Source: Magnetospirillum sp902729445
GTDB taxonomy: Bacteria > Pseudomonadota > Alphaproteobacteria > Rhodospirillales > Magnetospirillaceae
Direction of reading: 5' to 3'
Length of the DNA: 64,000 nt
Assembly: GCF_902729445.1 (NCBI RefSeq)
Contig: NZ_CACVCE010000067.1
Coordinates: 62,001 to 126,000 of the forward strand
Both the position numbers and the translations under genes were made by a program. Positions within the stretch are counted from its first letter, which is position 1. Every line of letters starts with the position of its first letter. Under the pieces are notes generated by a model. The model worked only from the letters and a program-made list of their open reading frames with translations, was not told where the DNA came from and ran no database searches. Below, in pieces: positions 17,063-26,418 of this stretch.

Positions 17063-18751
17063 TCAGTGAAGCTTGTGCAGGCGCAGTCGGGCCAGGATCG
17101 GGGCGTACTGGGCCTGGATGGACTGGGTGACCCCCTCGAGGTCGGGCTCGGCCGAGGTCAGCGCCCGATAAAGCGTGTGGCCGATCCCGGAAAAGACCGG
17201 CTCATCCAGGTCGCCGGCGAAGGTGACCGGGAAGGTGCGCAGCACGGTCAGGCCGGCTTCCAGGCTGTCACCGAAGCGGGTCTTGGACATGGTGGTCCAT
17301 ACCTGGAACAAGGCGGTGACCGCCTGGGTCAGGGTGGCCTCGTCATAGCGGCGCTTCAGCACCTCGCGCAATTGGAACACCAGTTCGGTCGGCCGGCGCC
17401 CGATTTCGGCCGGCAGGAACGGCCGGCGCGAGGCCAGCGCGCTGTTGTCGCGCGCCTCGCCGATGCAGACGTCGTAAAGCTCCTTGAAGCCGAAGGCGTG
17501 GTCGTTGGTGCCGCCCAGGAACAGCAGCAGGATCAGGGCGTCGGACAGATAATTGGCATAGGTCTCGTCCAGCGCCTTCAGGCGCTCGAACAGATAGGCC
17601 CGGGTGGTCTCCTTGTGACCGGCCAGGGCGACGATCTCGCGGGCGGCGTGGGCGAAGGCCTTGGCGTCGAATTCCAGCAAGATGCGCAGGAACTGGAAGT
17701 CGCACCCGGGCGGCAGTTCCAGCCCGGCCTCGCCGGCCAGATCGGAAAAGTGCGCCAGCAGGGTCAGCGCCTCGCGCTCGGATTCCTCGAGTTCGGTCGA
17801 GGCGCGCAGACGCACCTTCATGCGCTGGCTGACCGTCTGCTTGCCCAGGCGGAACGACACCCCCAGCACGGTGACGACCCGGGGCTTCGACACCGGGATA
17901 TCGACTTCCTCGAATTCGGGGCCGCCGGTCGCGGGCGTGCTTGCCGCCTCGATCTTGGCCTCGGCCTGGCGGTGCTGGGCGGCCAGCTTGCCCAGGCGCT
18001 CGATCAGAATCTTCCAGATCGTCGGGCGCTTTTCGGTCAGGAAGGCGTCCAGCAGCTTCGGGCTGACCAGGGTCTGGGCGTCGGCGGTGCGGTAGACGTG
18101 ACGTTCCAGCGGCGCGCGGCAGGTCGGGATCAGCACCTCGGTCAGGAAGCGGCGGGCCACCGGGGCGAAATCCGGCTCGAACAGGAAGAAGGTGCGTTCG
18201 TGGCTATAGGCCACCGAGGGGAACGGGGTCGCCGGCAGCCGGAAGATGCCCAGGCGGCGTTCCAGAACGTCGGCAATCCAGGCGGCGACCAGGCTTTCGG
18301 CATCGGCGAAGTCATAGGGTGGCGGCGGCGGCGCGACCGTCGCCACCTGTTCTTGCGCCTCTTCCAGCAACTCGATCTCGATGCCGTCCAGGTCGGGAAG
18401 GTCGTCGTCGGCGGCCGGCAAGGTCTCGCCGCGGTCGGCGGCGCGGCGGGCCTGGCCGGGGGCGACGGCGTCGTGCAGGGCCTGCCAGGCCTTGGCGATC
18501 TCGGGCCGCTTGGCGATCACCACCGCCAGCACGCCGCGCGCCAGCATGACCTGATCGGGCCAGTCGCGGCCGGCCAGGCCGGTGATGAAGCTGTCTTGCA
18601 CCTGGGCGCGAAATTCCGCATCGCCGGCCCGGCGAAGCAGCGAGCGCATCACCTCGGCCATGAAGGCGATCAACTGGGCCTGGTCGGTGACGCCGTTCAG
18701 CTTGGCGCACAGATCGTGCAGCAGACGTTGCTGGTCGATCGGCAGGGCCAT
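17063..18751 (-). CDS. 562-residue cytoplasmic protein, family not recognised
   Basis: A long, mostly helical protein without signal peptide or membrane segments. Residues about 125-145 are a Pro-rich linker (VATVAPPPPPYDF). The N-terminal part (MALPIDQQRLLHDLCAKLNG) and the C-terminal two thirds (FFLFEPDFAPVARRFLTEVL, YANYLSDALILLLFLGG) are compact. No motif identifies an activity. Good codon bias over the full length makes it a real gene. It starts 5 bp after the creA-family gene, so they form an operon. Confidence 0.75.
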   Translation of the reverse strand: MALPIDQQRLLHDLCAKLNGVTDQAQLIAFMAEVMRSLLRRAGDAEFRAQVQDSFITGLAGRDWPDQVMLARGVLAVVIAKRPEIAKAWQALHDAVAPGQARRAADRGETLPAADDDLPDLDGIEIELLEEAQEQVATVAPPPPPYDFADAESLVAAWIADVLERRLGIFRLPATPFPSVAYSHERTFFLFEPDFAPVARRFLTEVLIPTCRAPLERHVYRTADAQTLVSPKLLDAFLTEKRPTIWKILIERLGKLAAQHRQAEAKIEAASTPATGGPEFEEVDIPVSKPRVVTVLGVSFRLGKQTVSQRMKVRLRASTELEESEREALTLLAHFSDLAGEAGLELPPGCDFQFLRILLEFDAKAFAHAAREIVALAGHKETTRAYLFERLKALDETYANYLSDALILLLFLGGTNDHAFGFKELYDVCIGEARDNSALASRRPFLPAEIGRRPTELVFQLREVLKRRYDEATLTQAVTALFQVWTTMSKTRFGDSLEAGLTVLRTFPVTFAGDLDEPVFSGIGHTLYRALTSAEPDLEGVTQSIQAQYAPILARLRLHKLH

Positions 18752-18756
18752 GGGGC

Positions 18757-19215
18757 TCAGCCTCCCTGTCCGGGCGGGACCGGCACCACCGAAATGGAAT
18801 TCTTGGGCGAGCCCTCGATGATGCGGTCGGAATAGACCAGATAGACCAGGACGTTGCGCTTCTTGTCATAGAAGCGCACCACCTGCATGGTCTTGAACAG
18901 CAGCGAGGTGTCCTTCTCGAAGACCGTCTCGCCTTCCTTGAGCTTCGTCTTGAAGGCGATGGGGCCGACCTGGCGGCAGGCGATCGAGGCGTCGGACGGG
19001 TCCTCGGCGACACCCAGCCCGCCGCTGACGCCGCCCTTCTTGGCCCGCGACAGATAACAGGTGACGCCGCTGATCTTGGGGTCGTCGAACGCTTCGACCA
19101 CGATCTTGTCGTTGGGGCCCAGCATCTTGAACACCGTCGATACCGAGCCGATCTCCTCGGCCTTGGCGGGGCCGGCGATCAGGGCCAGGAATGCAACGAG
19201 GGCGATCCACTTCAT
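18757..19215 (-). CDS. creA: CreA-family periplasmic protein
   Basis: A 152-residue protein that matches CreA closely. A signal peptide (MKWIALVAFLALIAGPAKAE) is followed by IGSVSTVFKMLGPNDKIVVE, AFDDPKISGVTCYLSRAKKG and the C-terminal VYLVYSDRIIEGSPKNSIS. Despite its name, no defined biochemical activity is known for CreA. It heads a two-gene operon with the 562-residue protein. Confidence 0.9.
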   Translation of the reverse strand: MKWIALVAFLALIAGPAKAEEIGSVSTVFKMLGPNDKIVVEAFDDPKISGVTCYLSRAKKGGVSGGLGVAEDPSDASIACRQVGPIAFKTKLKEGETVFEKDTSLLFKTMQVVRFYDKKRNVLVYLVYSDRIIEGSPKNSISVVPVPPGQGG

Positions 19216-19388
19216 CAGTGACTCCGGCGCTTGTGCGCATAATTGAATAAAATTGTAGCGTTCGCGGACACCAACTCAAATATAGGATAAGGAAAGTGGG
19301 CGCGAAAGGGGCTTGATCGGGCTCAATGTTGTCGCGCGTGGTTTTGTGGTCGTTTGTCGGTCTCTCGTCACCCCAGGACCCCGATGTC

Positions 19389-19997
19389 ATGAAACTGCCG
19401 GATTTCTTCGACCAGGCCCCCCGCATCACCGTCTATGACCCGCTGGCCGCCTTTCTGGGGGCGCCGACAGACGGATGCTTCACTTATGGCTACGGCGATG
19501 CCGTGCGACTGGCCGGGCATTCCTGCCCCACCGTCGCCGGGGCCTGGCTGATGACGCGCGCGGCCTTGGCCGCCCTATGGCCGGGCCAAACGCCCGAGCG
19601 CGGCGCCATTCAGGTCTTGTTGCCAGAGGCGCAGGGCGAAGGGGTGGCGGGCGTGATCGCCGCCGTGGCCGGCCTGGTGACCGGTGCCGCCGGCCCGGGC
19701 GGCTTCAAGGGCATCGCCGGACGGTTCTCCCGCCTGGACCGGCTGGCCTTCGATATGCCGGTGCCGGCCACGCTGGGATTTCGCCGCACCGACAGCGGGG
19801 CTGGCGTGGCGGCGCGTTATCGACCGGAATTGGTGCAAGCCGATCCAATGATGCGCGGCCACCTGCAGGCCTTGTTGTCCGGGGATGGCGACGATCGGTC
19901 GGGGGCGGCCTTCGCCGAATTGTGGCAAGACCGCGTGCGCAGGATTCTGATCGACCATGCAGACGATCCCGAACTGATCGCGTTGGCTCCCTTCTAG
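19389..19997 (+). CDS. FmdE-like family protein
   Basis: A 202-residue protein with LAGHSCPTVAGAWLMTRAAL near residue 40. This resembles the GHxCPG metal-binding motif of formylmethanofuran dehydrogenase subunit E family proteins, although the glycine is replaced by threonine. Methanogenesis genes are absent, so the role is different and unknown; family relatives often bind a metal or molybdopterin-related ligand. The ATG at 19389 is chosen over 19326 because it begins the conserved MKLPDFFDQAPRITVYDPLA. Confidence 0.7.
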   Translation: MKLPDFFDQAPRITVYDPLAAFLGAPTDGCFTYGYGDAVRLAGHSCPTVAGAWLMTRAALAALWPGQTPERGAIQVLLPEAQGEGVAGVIAAVAGLVTGAAGPGGFKGIAGRFSRLDRLAFDMPVPATLGFRRTDSGAGVAARYRPELVQADPMMRGHLQALLSGDGDDRSGAAFAELWQDRVRRILIDHADDPELIALAPF

Positions 19998-20055
19998 CCG
20001 GCCGAGAAATCTGCTAGAACGCGCCTTTCGGGTTAAGAACAAGGCGGTTGGTGGC

Positions 20056-20445
20056 ATGTCCGTATTGGTTCCGGTGTCGTGGGGCGAGGTGATCGACAAG
20101 ATCACCATTCTGGAAATCAAGGCCGAGCGCCTGACCGACGCGGGCAAGCTTGCCAACGTCAACAAGGAGCTGGACGAGCTGGTGGCCGTGCGCGAGCGCG
20201 AGTTCCCGGGCCATGCCGGCCTGGCGGCACTGGCCGCCGAGTTGAAGGCCATCAACGAGAAGCTGTGGGTGATCGAGGACGACATCCGCGATTGCGAGCG
20301 CGCCAAGGATTTCGGCCAGACCTTCGTCGAACTGGCCCGCGCCGTCTATTTCACCAATGACGAACGCGCCTTGGTCAAGCGCAAGGTCAACGACCTGCTG
20401 GGCTCGGCCCTGGTCGAGGAAAAGTCCTACGCCCCCTATGCCTGA
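20056..20445 (+). CDS. DUF6165 protein
   Basis: A 129-residue protein beginning MSVLVPVSWGEVIDKITILE, the signature of DUF6165, then heptad-rich helices (NKELDELVAVRERE, AINEKLWVIEDDIRDCER). It is cytoplasmic. Members occur next to glycosyltransferase genes of surface polysaccharides, as here with two GT9 genes immediately downstream, but no activity is known. Confidence 0.82.
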   Translation: MSVLVPVSWGEVIDKITILEIKAERLTDAGKLANVNKELDELVAVREREFPGHAGLAALAAELKAINEKLWVIEDDIRDCERAKDFGQTFVELARAVYFTNDERALVKRKVNDLLGSALVEEKSYAPYA

Positions 20446-20458
20446 CGGAGTGTGACGG

Positions 20459-21568
20459 GTGCGCGCCCATCGCCTGCTTGATCCGCTGCTGAAGCTGGAA
20501 CTGTCGTTGAAGCGGAGGCGCGGCAAAGCCAGCGGCGTGCTGCTGATCAGTGCCGGCGGGCTGGGCGACACCGTCTTGCTGGCGGTGGTTCTGCCGCGGT
20601 TCCTGGCGCTCGCCCAGCCGGACGAGCCGGTGACGGTGCTGCTGCGCTCGGATGCCGCCCGGATGGGCTTCGTCATGCCGCCGGGCGTCAAGGTCAAGTC
20701 CGTCGATTTCACCCGCCTGCGTGACCTCGCCTATCGCCGCCGCATTTTCGGCGAGCTGCATGGAGCCCATTACCGGCTGGTGATCCACACCGACTATCTG
20801 CGCCATCCCGACCTGGACGAGGCGCTGGTCGAGGCGTGCGCTGCAGGGGAAGCGGTGGCGATGGAGCCCCGGCCGTCGGACAAGCATGGCGAACGCCTGG
20901 CCGCCAATCGCCGTCTTTATTCCCGCCTGTTCGATTCAGGCCCGCCCAAGACCGACAAGGTGGTGCGCTGGTCGGCCTTCGCCGATTTCCTGACCGGCAC
21001 GCATTCCGATCCGCCGGTGGTCCATCTGGGTCAGTTCGTCCAGCGGGAGCTTCTGCCGGCCGCCACCGTGCTGTTCCAGCCGTTCTCGGCGGTCAAGGCC
21101 AAGCAAAGCCCGCCGGAAGTCTGGAAGCTGATCGCCGCCCGTCTGCCGCAGGGCTGGCACGTGCGACTGGCCGGCCACCCGTCGGACCTGGACAAGAACC
21201 CGGAATTCAAGGCGCTGCTGGACCTGCCCAATGTCAGTTTCGAAGGGGCGCCGTTCGACCGCCTGGCCGCCTTGATCCGCGGCTGCCGGATGGTGGTCAG
21301 CGTCGACACCGCCTGCATGCATCTGGCCGTGGCCTTGGGCACGCCGACCCTGTGCCTGGCCTCGGCCGCCTATGTCGGCGAGATCGTCCCCTACGCCGCC
21401 CAGGTCACGCCGGCCAACATGCATGTGCTTTATGCACCCGTAGAGTGCCAGGGCTGTCTGGGCAACTGCTCTTTCCCACTCGAGGACGGCATGTATCCGT
21501 GCGTCGCAGCACTTGACCCGGACGCGGTGCTGGGCGCCGTCGACGACATCATCGCCAGGGGCTGCTGA
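20459..21568 (+). CDS. glycosyltransferase family 9 (heptosyltransferase-like)
   Basis: A 369-residue GT9 protein. The N-terminal Rossmann domain shows GVLLISAGGLGDTVLLAVVL. The C-terminal domain contains the donor-binding region VLFQPFSAVKAKQSP and the family motif CRMVVSVDTACMHLAVALGT. GT9 enzymes such as WaaC/WaaF add heptose to the LPS core from ADP-heptose on the cytoplasmic face. A GTG at 20459 is the start, 13 bp after the DUF6165 stop. A cysteine cluster near the C terminus (VECQGCLGNCSF) is shared with the next gene's ECYHCLWRCP. Confidence 0.85.
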   Translation: MRAHRLLDPLLKLELSLKRRRGKASGVLLISAGGLGDTVLLAVVLPRFLALAQPDEPVTVLLRSDAARMGFVMPPGVKVKSVDFTRLRDLAYRRRIFGELHGAHYRLVIHTDYLRHPDLDEALVEACAAGEAVAMEPRPSDKHGERLAANRRLYSRLFDSGPPKTDKVVRWSAFADFLTGTHSDPPVVHLGQFVQRELLPAATVLFQPFSAVKAKQSPPEVWKLIAARLPQGWHVRLAGHPSDLDKNPEFKALLDLPNVSFEGAPFDRLAALIRGCRMVVSVDTACMHLAVALGTPTLCLASAAYVGEIVPYAAQVTPANMHVLYAPVECQGCLGNCSFPLEDGMYPCVAALDPDAVLGAVDDIIARGC

Positions 21569-22728
21569 TGGGGCTGCTGTCGAGCTTGTTTCCGCGCGGC
21601 ATGCGTCGGCGTTGGTGGCTGTTTCGCCCCATCGACGCCCTGGTCGCCCTGACCCCGGCCCCCAAGGCCCGCAAGGGCGTGGTGGTGGTGCGGATGGACG
21701 GCATCGGCGACATGGTGATGTTTCGCCGCGCCCTGGAACATCTGCCGGCTTTGCTAGACGTGCCCAAGTCCGACATCACGGTGCTGGGCTGCCATTCGTG
21801 GAAGGGCCTGGGGCCCGAGGTGTTCGCCGGCTTCAATCTGGTCACCATCGACGAGCATGCCTTCGAGAAGAAATGGTGGTACCGCGCCAAGATCGCCCTG
21901 TGGGTCCGCCGCCAGGGCTTTCAAATGGCGATCTGCGACATGTTCATGCGCAAGGTGCTGACCGCCGATTCGCTGGTATGGATGAGCCGCGCCCCCCAAC
22001 GCATCGTCTGCCAACCGTTCATCACCGACCGCACGCGGGCGGAATATGGCTGGTATCTTGACCGCGCCACCCGGGTCATCGACACCGGTCCCTATCCGAC
22101 CCATGAAGGCCTGCGCCACTTCACCTTCCTGTCGGCACTGGCCGGGCGGACCCTGGCCCCCGAGGTGCCGGCCTTTCCGTGGCGCGACCAGGAACCGAAG
22201 CTGCCCGCGGGCGGGCCCTATGTGGTGATGAATTTCGGCTCGAACGAGCCAGGAAGACGCTGGCCGTTCGGCCAATTCCTTGACGTCGCCAGGCGTTGCC
22301 TGGATGCGGGCCTCAGGGTGGTGTTCGTGGGTGCTGGCCAGGAAGCCTTCGCCAAGCCGCTGATCGCACAGCTTGACCATCCCGGGGTCATCGACACCAT
22401 CGGCGCGCTGAAGCTGGGCGAACTGGTCGATGTCTTGAAGCACGCGGCCTGCGTGGTCACCAACGACACCGGACCGGGCCATCTGGCCCTGGGCGTCGGG
22501 GCGCCGACGGTACTGATCGCCGGCGGCGGCCATTTCGGCTGCTTCGTGCCGTACCCGGACGAAATCAGTCCGCCGGGCGCGATTTTCCTATCGCATGAGA
22601 TGGAGTGCTATCACTGCCTGTGGCGTTGCCCCAAGCGGGCCAGCGACCAGGACGCTTTTCCGTGCGTCGCCCTGGTGACGCCCGATCGGGTATGGCAGGC
22701 GGTCGCGGAGCTGACGCACATTTCCTGA
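21568..22728 (+). CDS. glycosyltransferase family 9 (heptosyltransferase-like)
   Basis: A 386-residue GT9 protein with VVVVRMDGIGDMVMFRRAL at the start of the first domain and YVVMNFGSNEPGRRWP and ACVVTNDTGPGHLALGVGAP in the second. Its ATG overlaps the previous stop by one base (TGATG), so the two transferases are translationally coupled and probably act in sequence on LPS core or O-chain. ECYHCLWRCPKR near residue 350 mirrors the cysteine cluster of the upstream GT9. The convergent next gene is separated by a copy of the 31-bp palindromic repeat. Confidence 0.85.
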   Translation: MGLLSSLFPRGMRRRWWLFRPIDALVALTPAPKARKGVVVVRMDGIGDMVMFRRALEHLPALLDVPKSDITVLGCHSWKGLGPEVFAGFNLVTIDEHAFEKKWWYRAKIALWVRRQGFQMAICDMFMRKVLTADSLVWMSRAPQRIVCQPFITDRTRAEYGWYLDRATRVIDTGPYPTHEGLRHFTFLSALAGRTLAPEVPAFPWRDQEPKLPAGGPYVVMNFGSNEPGRRWPFGQFLDVARRCLDAGLRVVFVGAGQEAFAKPLIAQLDHPGVIDTIGALKLGELVDVLKHAACVVTNDTGPGHLALGVGAPTVLIAGGGHFGCFVPYPDEISPPGAIFLSHEMECYHCLWRCPKRASDQDAFPCVALVTPDRVWQAVAELTHIS

Positions 22729-22729
22729 G

Positions 22730-22760
22730 AAAGTCCCTCGGCTTCGCCTCGGTGGACTTT
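22730..22760. repeat. third copy of the 31-bp palindromic repeat
   Basis: It matches the unit at 1034-1064 at 30 of 31 positions (GTGGACTTT here for GTGTACTTT). It folds with AAAGTCC (22730-22736) against GGACTTT (22754-22760) around a GGC-TTC-GCC stem. It lies between two convergent genes and could terminate both. Confidence 0.8.
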
Positions 22761-22775
22761 CCCCCGGGAATCCCT

Positions 22776-24419
22776 TTACGCCCCGGTCATGAAGCGGTCG
22801 GCGAAGACGTAGGGGTCGAATTCCGGCTTGCCGAAATAATAGCCCTGGCCGAAATCGACGCCGCATTGATAGACCCGGCCGGCCATGCGCTTGTCTTCCA
22901 CCATCTCGGCCGCCGTGCGCACCCCCATCGAGGCGCACATGCGGGCCATCGAGGCCAACAGGTCCGACCCCTTCTGGCTGGCCGCCGCCCGCTTGATCAC
23001 CGGGCCGTCAAACTTGACCACGTCGATGTCCAGCGCGTTCAGATAGTCGAAGCTGGCCGCGCCCGAGCCGAAATCGTCCAGGCAGAAGCGGAAGCCCAGG
23101 TTACGGAAGCTTTGGATGACGTTGTTGACCTCGGTCAGATGGTCGATGCGCACCGATTCGGTCAGTTCGAACATCAGCTTGCGCGGCTGGATGCCCGACC
23201 GACGCAGCAGCATGCGCAAATCTTCGACGAAGCGGGGGTTCGACAGCGATTGGCCCGACAGGTTGATGGCCACCGACGGCATCAAGCCGCGCTTGGCCAC
23301 CATGTCGCCGATGGTGCGGATGGTGGTGTCGACCACCGCCAGATCCAACTCGTGGACGATGCCCACTTCCTCGGCCAGGCAGAACAGGTGATAGGGCGAG
23401 GTGCCGGGCTTGGCGTCGCGGTAGCGGGTCAGGGCCTCGAAATGGTGGATGCGTTCGACCCTCAGATCGCAGATCGGCATGAAGGCCATGTCGAAATCGC
23501 GTCCGGCCACCACACGGCGGATGAAGGCGACGTTCTCGATGGTGTCGGACACCATGCCGGTCAGCACCTGCGAGATGCTTTTCTTCTTGTCGAGATGGCC
23601 TTCTTCCGAGAAGCGGCGGATGGTGTGGGCGATGGCCTTGGCGACCTGATGCTCGGCCAGGCCGGCGCCATCGGCGTCCAGGGTCTGGCCGGTGGTCTTG
23701 ACATCGCCGTTGAACAACCGCTTGGCCGCGTCGGAAATCATCGACGACACTTCCTCGGGATCGACGTCGTCGCGATGCAGATACGAGAAGCTGTCTTCCG
23801 AGATGCGCCCGGCGGTGCCGCCGCCCAGCGAATGCTTGGCCAGGATGTCGCCGACGGTGTTCATCACCTCGCGCCGCTCGCTGGTGCCCAGCGCGGTGGT
23901 CATCTCGGCGAAGTTCTCGACCTTGATGACGGTGATCTGCGGCCGGCCGCCGGCCCGCTTGAAGGCCAAGGCCCGCTCGGCCGCCTGCGAGGCGAACGAG
24001 GCCTCGTCCAGAAGGCCGGTCTCGTCGTCGCGCTTCAGCTGGGTTTCCGACAGGCGCTCGGCCTGCAGTGCCGGCTCGACCTTCAGGGCCAGGAAGAAGT
24101 GGTTGTCGAAATCGGGAACCCGATAGCCGGCCATCGCCACGTTGGGGCGCCGGGTGCCGGGGCCGGACAGGCGGACCACCACGTCGTCGATACGGCCTTG
24201 GGCCCGGGCCGCGTCCAGCATTTCGGCCGCCAGGGCGCGATCGGGCTCGGCGACCAGGTCCAGGAACGATTTGTGCCGCAATTGGTCCGGCCCCAGGCCC
24301 AGCAGGAACTGGGTGGCGCCGGCTGCGAAGACGACGTCGTGCTCGTCGTCCAACTCCAGCAAGATATCGGCGCGGCAAAAGGCCAGGGCGACGAAGCGGT
24401 CGCGCTCACGATCGGCCAT
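22776..24419 (-). CDS. PAS / degenerate GGDEF / EAL protein (probable c-di-GMP phosphodiesterase)
   Basis: A 547-residue cytoplasmic protein. A PAS-like domain (about 10-125) precedes a GGDEF-type domain whose catalytic motif is replaced by GRISEDSFSY, so it should not make c-di-GMP. The EAL domain (about 300-540) keeps the catalytic pattern: FEALTRYR, AINLSGQS, MFELTES, LDDFGSGAASF, VVKFDG and FGQGYYFGKP. The AEMVED version of the AEGVE motif is a variation. It therefore probably hydrolyses c-di-GMP, with the GGDEF part regulatory. Confidence 0.85.
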   Translation of the reverse strand: MADRERDRFVALAFCRADILLELDDEHDVVFAAGATQFLLGLGPDQLRHKSFLDLVAEPDRALAAEMLDAARAQGRIDDVVVRLSGPGTRRPNVAMAGYRVPDFDNHFFLALKVEPALQAERLSETQLKRDDETGLLDEASFASQAAERALAFKRAGGRPQITVIKVENFAEMTTALGTSERREVMNTVGDILAKHSLGGGTAGRISEDSFSYLHRDDVDPEEVSSMISDAAKRLFNGDVKTTGQTLDADGAGLAEHQVAKAIAHTIRRFSEEGHLDKKKSISQVLTGMVSDTIENVAFIRRVVAGRDFDMAFMPICDLRVERIHHFEALTRYRDAKPGTSPYHLFCLAEEVGIVHELDLAVVDTTIRTIGDMVAKRGLMPSVAINLSGQSLSNPRFVEDLRMLLRRSGIQPRKLMFELTESVRIDHLTEVNNVIQSFRNLGFRFCLDDFGSGAASFDYLNALDIDVVKFDGPVIKRAAASQKGSDLLASMARMCASMGVRTAAEMVEDKRMAGRVYQCGVDFGQGYYFGKPEFDPYVFADRFMTGA

Positions 24420-24487
24420 GATGAGGAAACATCCTTAAGGAATAAGCGACGTTCCCATCATGACCGTTGCCGTGAGTCCGCGCAACC

Positions 24488-25585
24488 CTAACCGCGGGCG
24501 AACACCGCCTTCAGGGCGGCGCCGACCTCGCCTTCCTCCATGTACTTCAGGCCCCACACACCGCCGAAGATCACCGATCCCAGCGCGATCAGCGAGGTGA
24601 TCGACAAGGTGCTCATGCCGGTCAGGCCCTGGCCGATGGTGCAGCCCATGCTGAGCACGCCGCCGACGCCCATCATGGCGGCGCCGATCAGGTGGCGGCC
24701 CATGTCCTCGGTGCCGGCGAAGGCCTCGAAGGCGAAGGTCTTGCTGGCGATCGCCGCCAGGAACGAACCGACGATCACACCGCCGACCGCGGCGATGCCG
24801 AAATTGATGGTCGAGCCGGTGAAGGTCATCAGGTACTGCATGGTATCGCCGATGGGGGCGACGAAGGTGAAGCTGGCGATGGCGGTGGGCTCGAACTCGT
24901 CGTTGCCCAGGACGCCGGTGACCCACCAGCCGGCCACGATCAACAGGCCGATGACCAGTCCGCCGAACAGGTCGGCCGGGCTGGAACGGAACTCGCCATC
25001 CTTCAGGCAGAACACCAAAAGGCCGCCGCCGATCACCGCCACCGTGCCCCATTGGGCCACGGACGCCGGGATGCCGATCATCGCCAGCAGGGCCGGAATG
25101 CCCTGGTTGGCCGCCTTGCCGGCCACGGCGATGGCGGTCAAGCTGTCCATCTGGACGCGGGCCAGGCCGATGAAGCCCTTCAGCGTCATATAGGCGAACA
25201 GCGCGATGACCATGAAGGTGACCAGGCTTTTCAGGTTGCCGGCGCCCAGGCGGACCAGGGTCTTGTTGCCGCAGCCGCCGGCCATGGTCATGCCGAAGCC
25301 GAACAGCAAGCCGCCGATGACGGCGCCGGCCCAGCCGATGGCGCCCTGCAGATAGATGCTTTTCGACAGGTCGATCATGCCGGCCGATTGCATCGCCTGG
25401 GTGCCGATCAGGCCGATGGCCAGGGCCAGCATCCACGAGCGGAAACGCTTCCAATCGCCCATGAAGACGATGTCGGACAGCGCACCCATGGTGCAGAAGT
25501 GGGTACGGTTGGCGACAGCGCCGAAAATCAGGCCGGTGACGAAGGCACCCAGGCCGACAATGGTGGAAATCGGAAGTTCGCTCAC
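24488..25585 (-). CDS. YeeE/YedE-family sulfur compound transporter (TsuA-like)
   Basis: A protein of about 365 residues with roughly ten membrane helices. The family's conserved cysteine motifs are present: RTHFCTMGALSD, GMTMAGGCGNKTLVRLGAG and SMGCTIGQGLTG. Characterised relatives take up thiosulfate through a chain of cysteines. The GTG at 25585 has GGGAGG 6 bp upstream, whereas the ATG at 25591 abuts that ribosome site, so GTG is preferred; the ATG remains possible. It is divergent from dsrE2 and tusA, which argues for delivering sulfur into the same cytoplasmic relay as Dsr. Confidence 0.88.
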   Translation of the reverse strand: MSELPISTIVGLGAFVTGLIFGAVANRTHFCTMGALSDIVFMGDWKRFRSWMLALAIGLIGTQAMQSAGMIDLSKSIYLQGAIGWAGAVIGGLLFGFGMTMAGGCGNKTLVRLGAGNLKSLVTFMVIALFAYMTLKGFIGLARVQMDSLTAIAVAGKAANQGIPALLAMIGIPASVAQWGTVAVIGGGLLVFCLKDGEFRSSPADLFGGLVIGLLIVAGWWVTGVLGNDEFEPTAIASFTFVAPIGDTMQYLMTFTGSTINFGIAAVGGVIVGSFLAAIASKTFAFEAFAGTEDMGRHLIGAAMMGVGGVLSMGCTIGQGLTGMSTLSITSLIALGSVIFGGVWGLKYMEEGEVGAALKAVFARG

Positions 25586-25864
25586 GGTCATCCTCCCTGG
25601 ATGGATGTCTGGTCTGCCGCGTCGTTGGTGAAGGGACTTGGCGGCGGGACCGAACCCATATATATTTCTTCACTCTAAATTAGCATCGACCCGCGTGTCC
25701 GCACAAGCAGGCAAGTGGGGCGATTTCAGGGTCACCAAAAAACGTTTCAGGTGGACCTATCAGGGGAAACTTTTCAGGCGTAGGCAAAGGCTACTACCCG
25801 CCCGCCATGACGGTGGTTGCACATTAGCAAAATCTGATGCAATCATGTCAATGGAGTTCGAGTG

Positions 25865-26353
25865 ATGGCCGAAACCGGCAAGTCGATGTCGATCATCGTC
25901 ACCAAGGGGACGCTTGATTGGGCCTATCCGCCGCTGATCCTGGCCAGTACGGCCGTTGCGATGGATCTGAACGTCACGCTGTTCTTCACGTTCTATGGGT
26001 TGACGCTGTTGAAGAAGAAGCTGGATCTCAAGGTGACGACGCTGGGCAACGAGGCGATGGAGATGCCGATGATGGGCATGCACATGGCCATGCCCAACCT
26101 GTTGGCCGCCATGCCCGGCGCTCCTGGCCTGACCACCATGATGATGAAGGACCTGATCAAGAAGAAGGGCGTCGCCAGCATCGAGGAATTGCGCGATGCC
26201 TGCCAGGATGCCGGCGTGCGGATGATCGCCTGCCAGATGACCATGGACCTGTTCGAATACCAGCCTTCCGACTTGATCGACGGCATCGAGTTCGCCGGAG
26301 CGGCCACCTATATCGAGACGGCAACCCAGTGCGACATCAACCTGTTCATCTAG
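25865..26353 (+). CDS. DsrE2-type sulfur carrier protein
   Basis: A 162-residue DsrE/DsrF-like protein of the longer DsrE2 group. It shows KGTLDWAYPPLILASTAVAM, the methionine-rich segment MEMPMMGMHMAMPNLLAAMP and the conserved cysteine in GVRMIACQMTMDLF (near residue 123). DsrE2 proteins mobilise persulfide sulfur with TusA and rhodanese in sulfur oxidisers. Here tusA lies 360 bp downstream. The ATG at 25865 is preceded by an in-frame GTG at 25862, also usable. The C-terminal Cys in TQCDINLFI is additional. Confidence 0.85.
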   Translation: MAETGKSMSIIVTKGTLDWAYPPLILASTAVAMDLNVTLFFTFYGLTLLKKKLDLKVTTLGNEAMEMPMMGMHMAMPNLLAAMPGAPGLTTMMMKDLIKKKGVASIEELRDACQDAGVRMIACQMTMDLFEYQPSDLIDGIEFAGAATYIETATQCDINLFI

Positions 26354-26382
26354 GCACCCCCGAGCCGGCCTTCCTGAGCGAC

Positions 26383-26400
26383 CGGACCGGCACCGGTCCG
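26383..26400. promoter_or_regulatory. short palindrome between dsrE2 and the RHH gene
   Basis: CGGACCGG (26383-26390) and CCGGTCCG (26393-26400) are inverted around CA. It lies just upstream of the probable start of the ribbon-helix-helix protein, so it may be an operator or a hairpin that tunes downstream translation. Confidence 0.35.
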
Positions 26401-26418
26401 CTGGCCCGCCTGTTCGGG

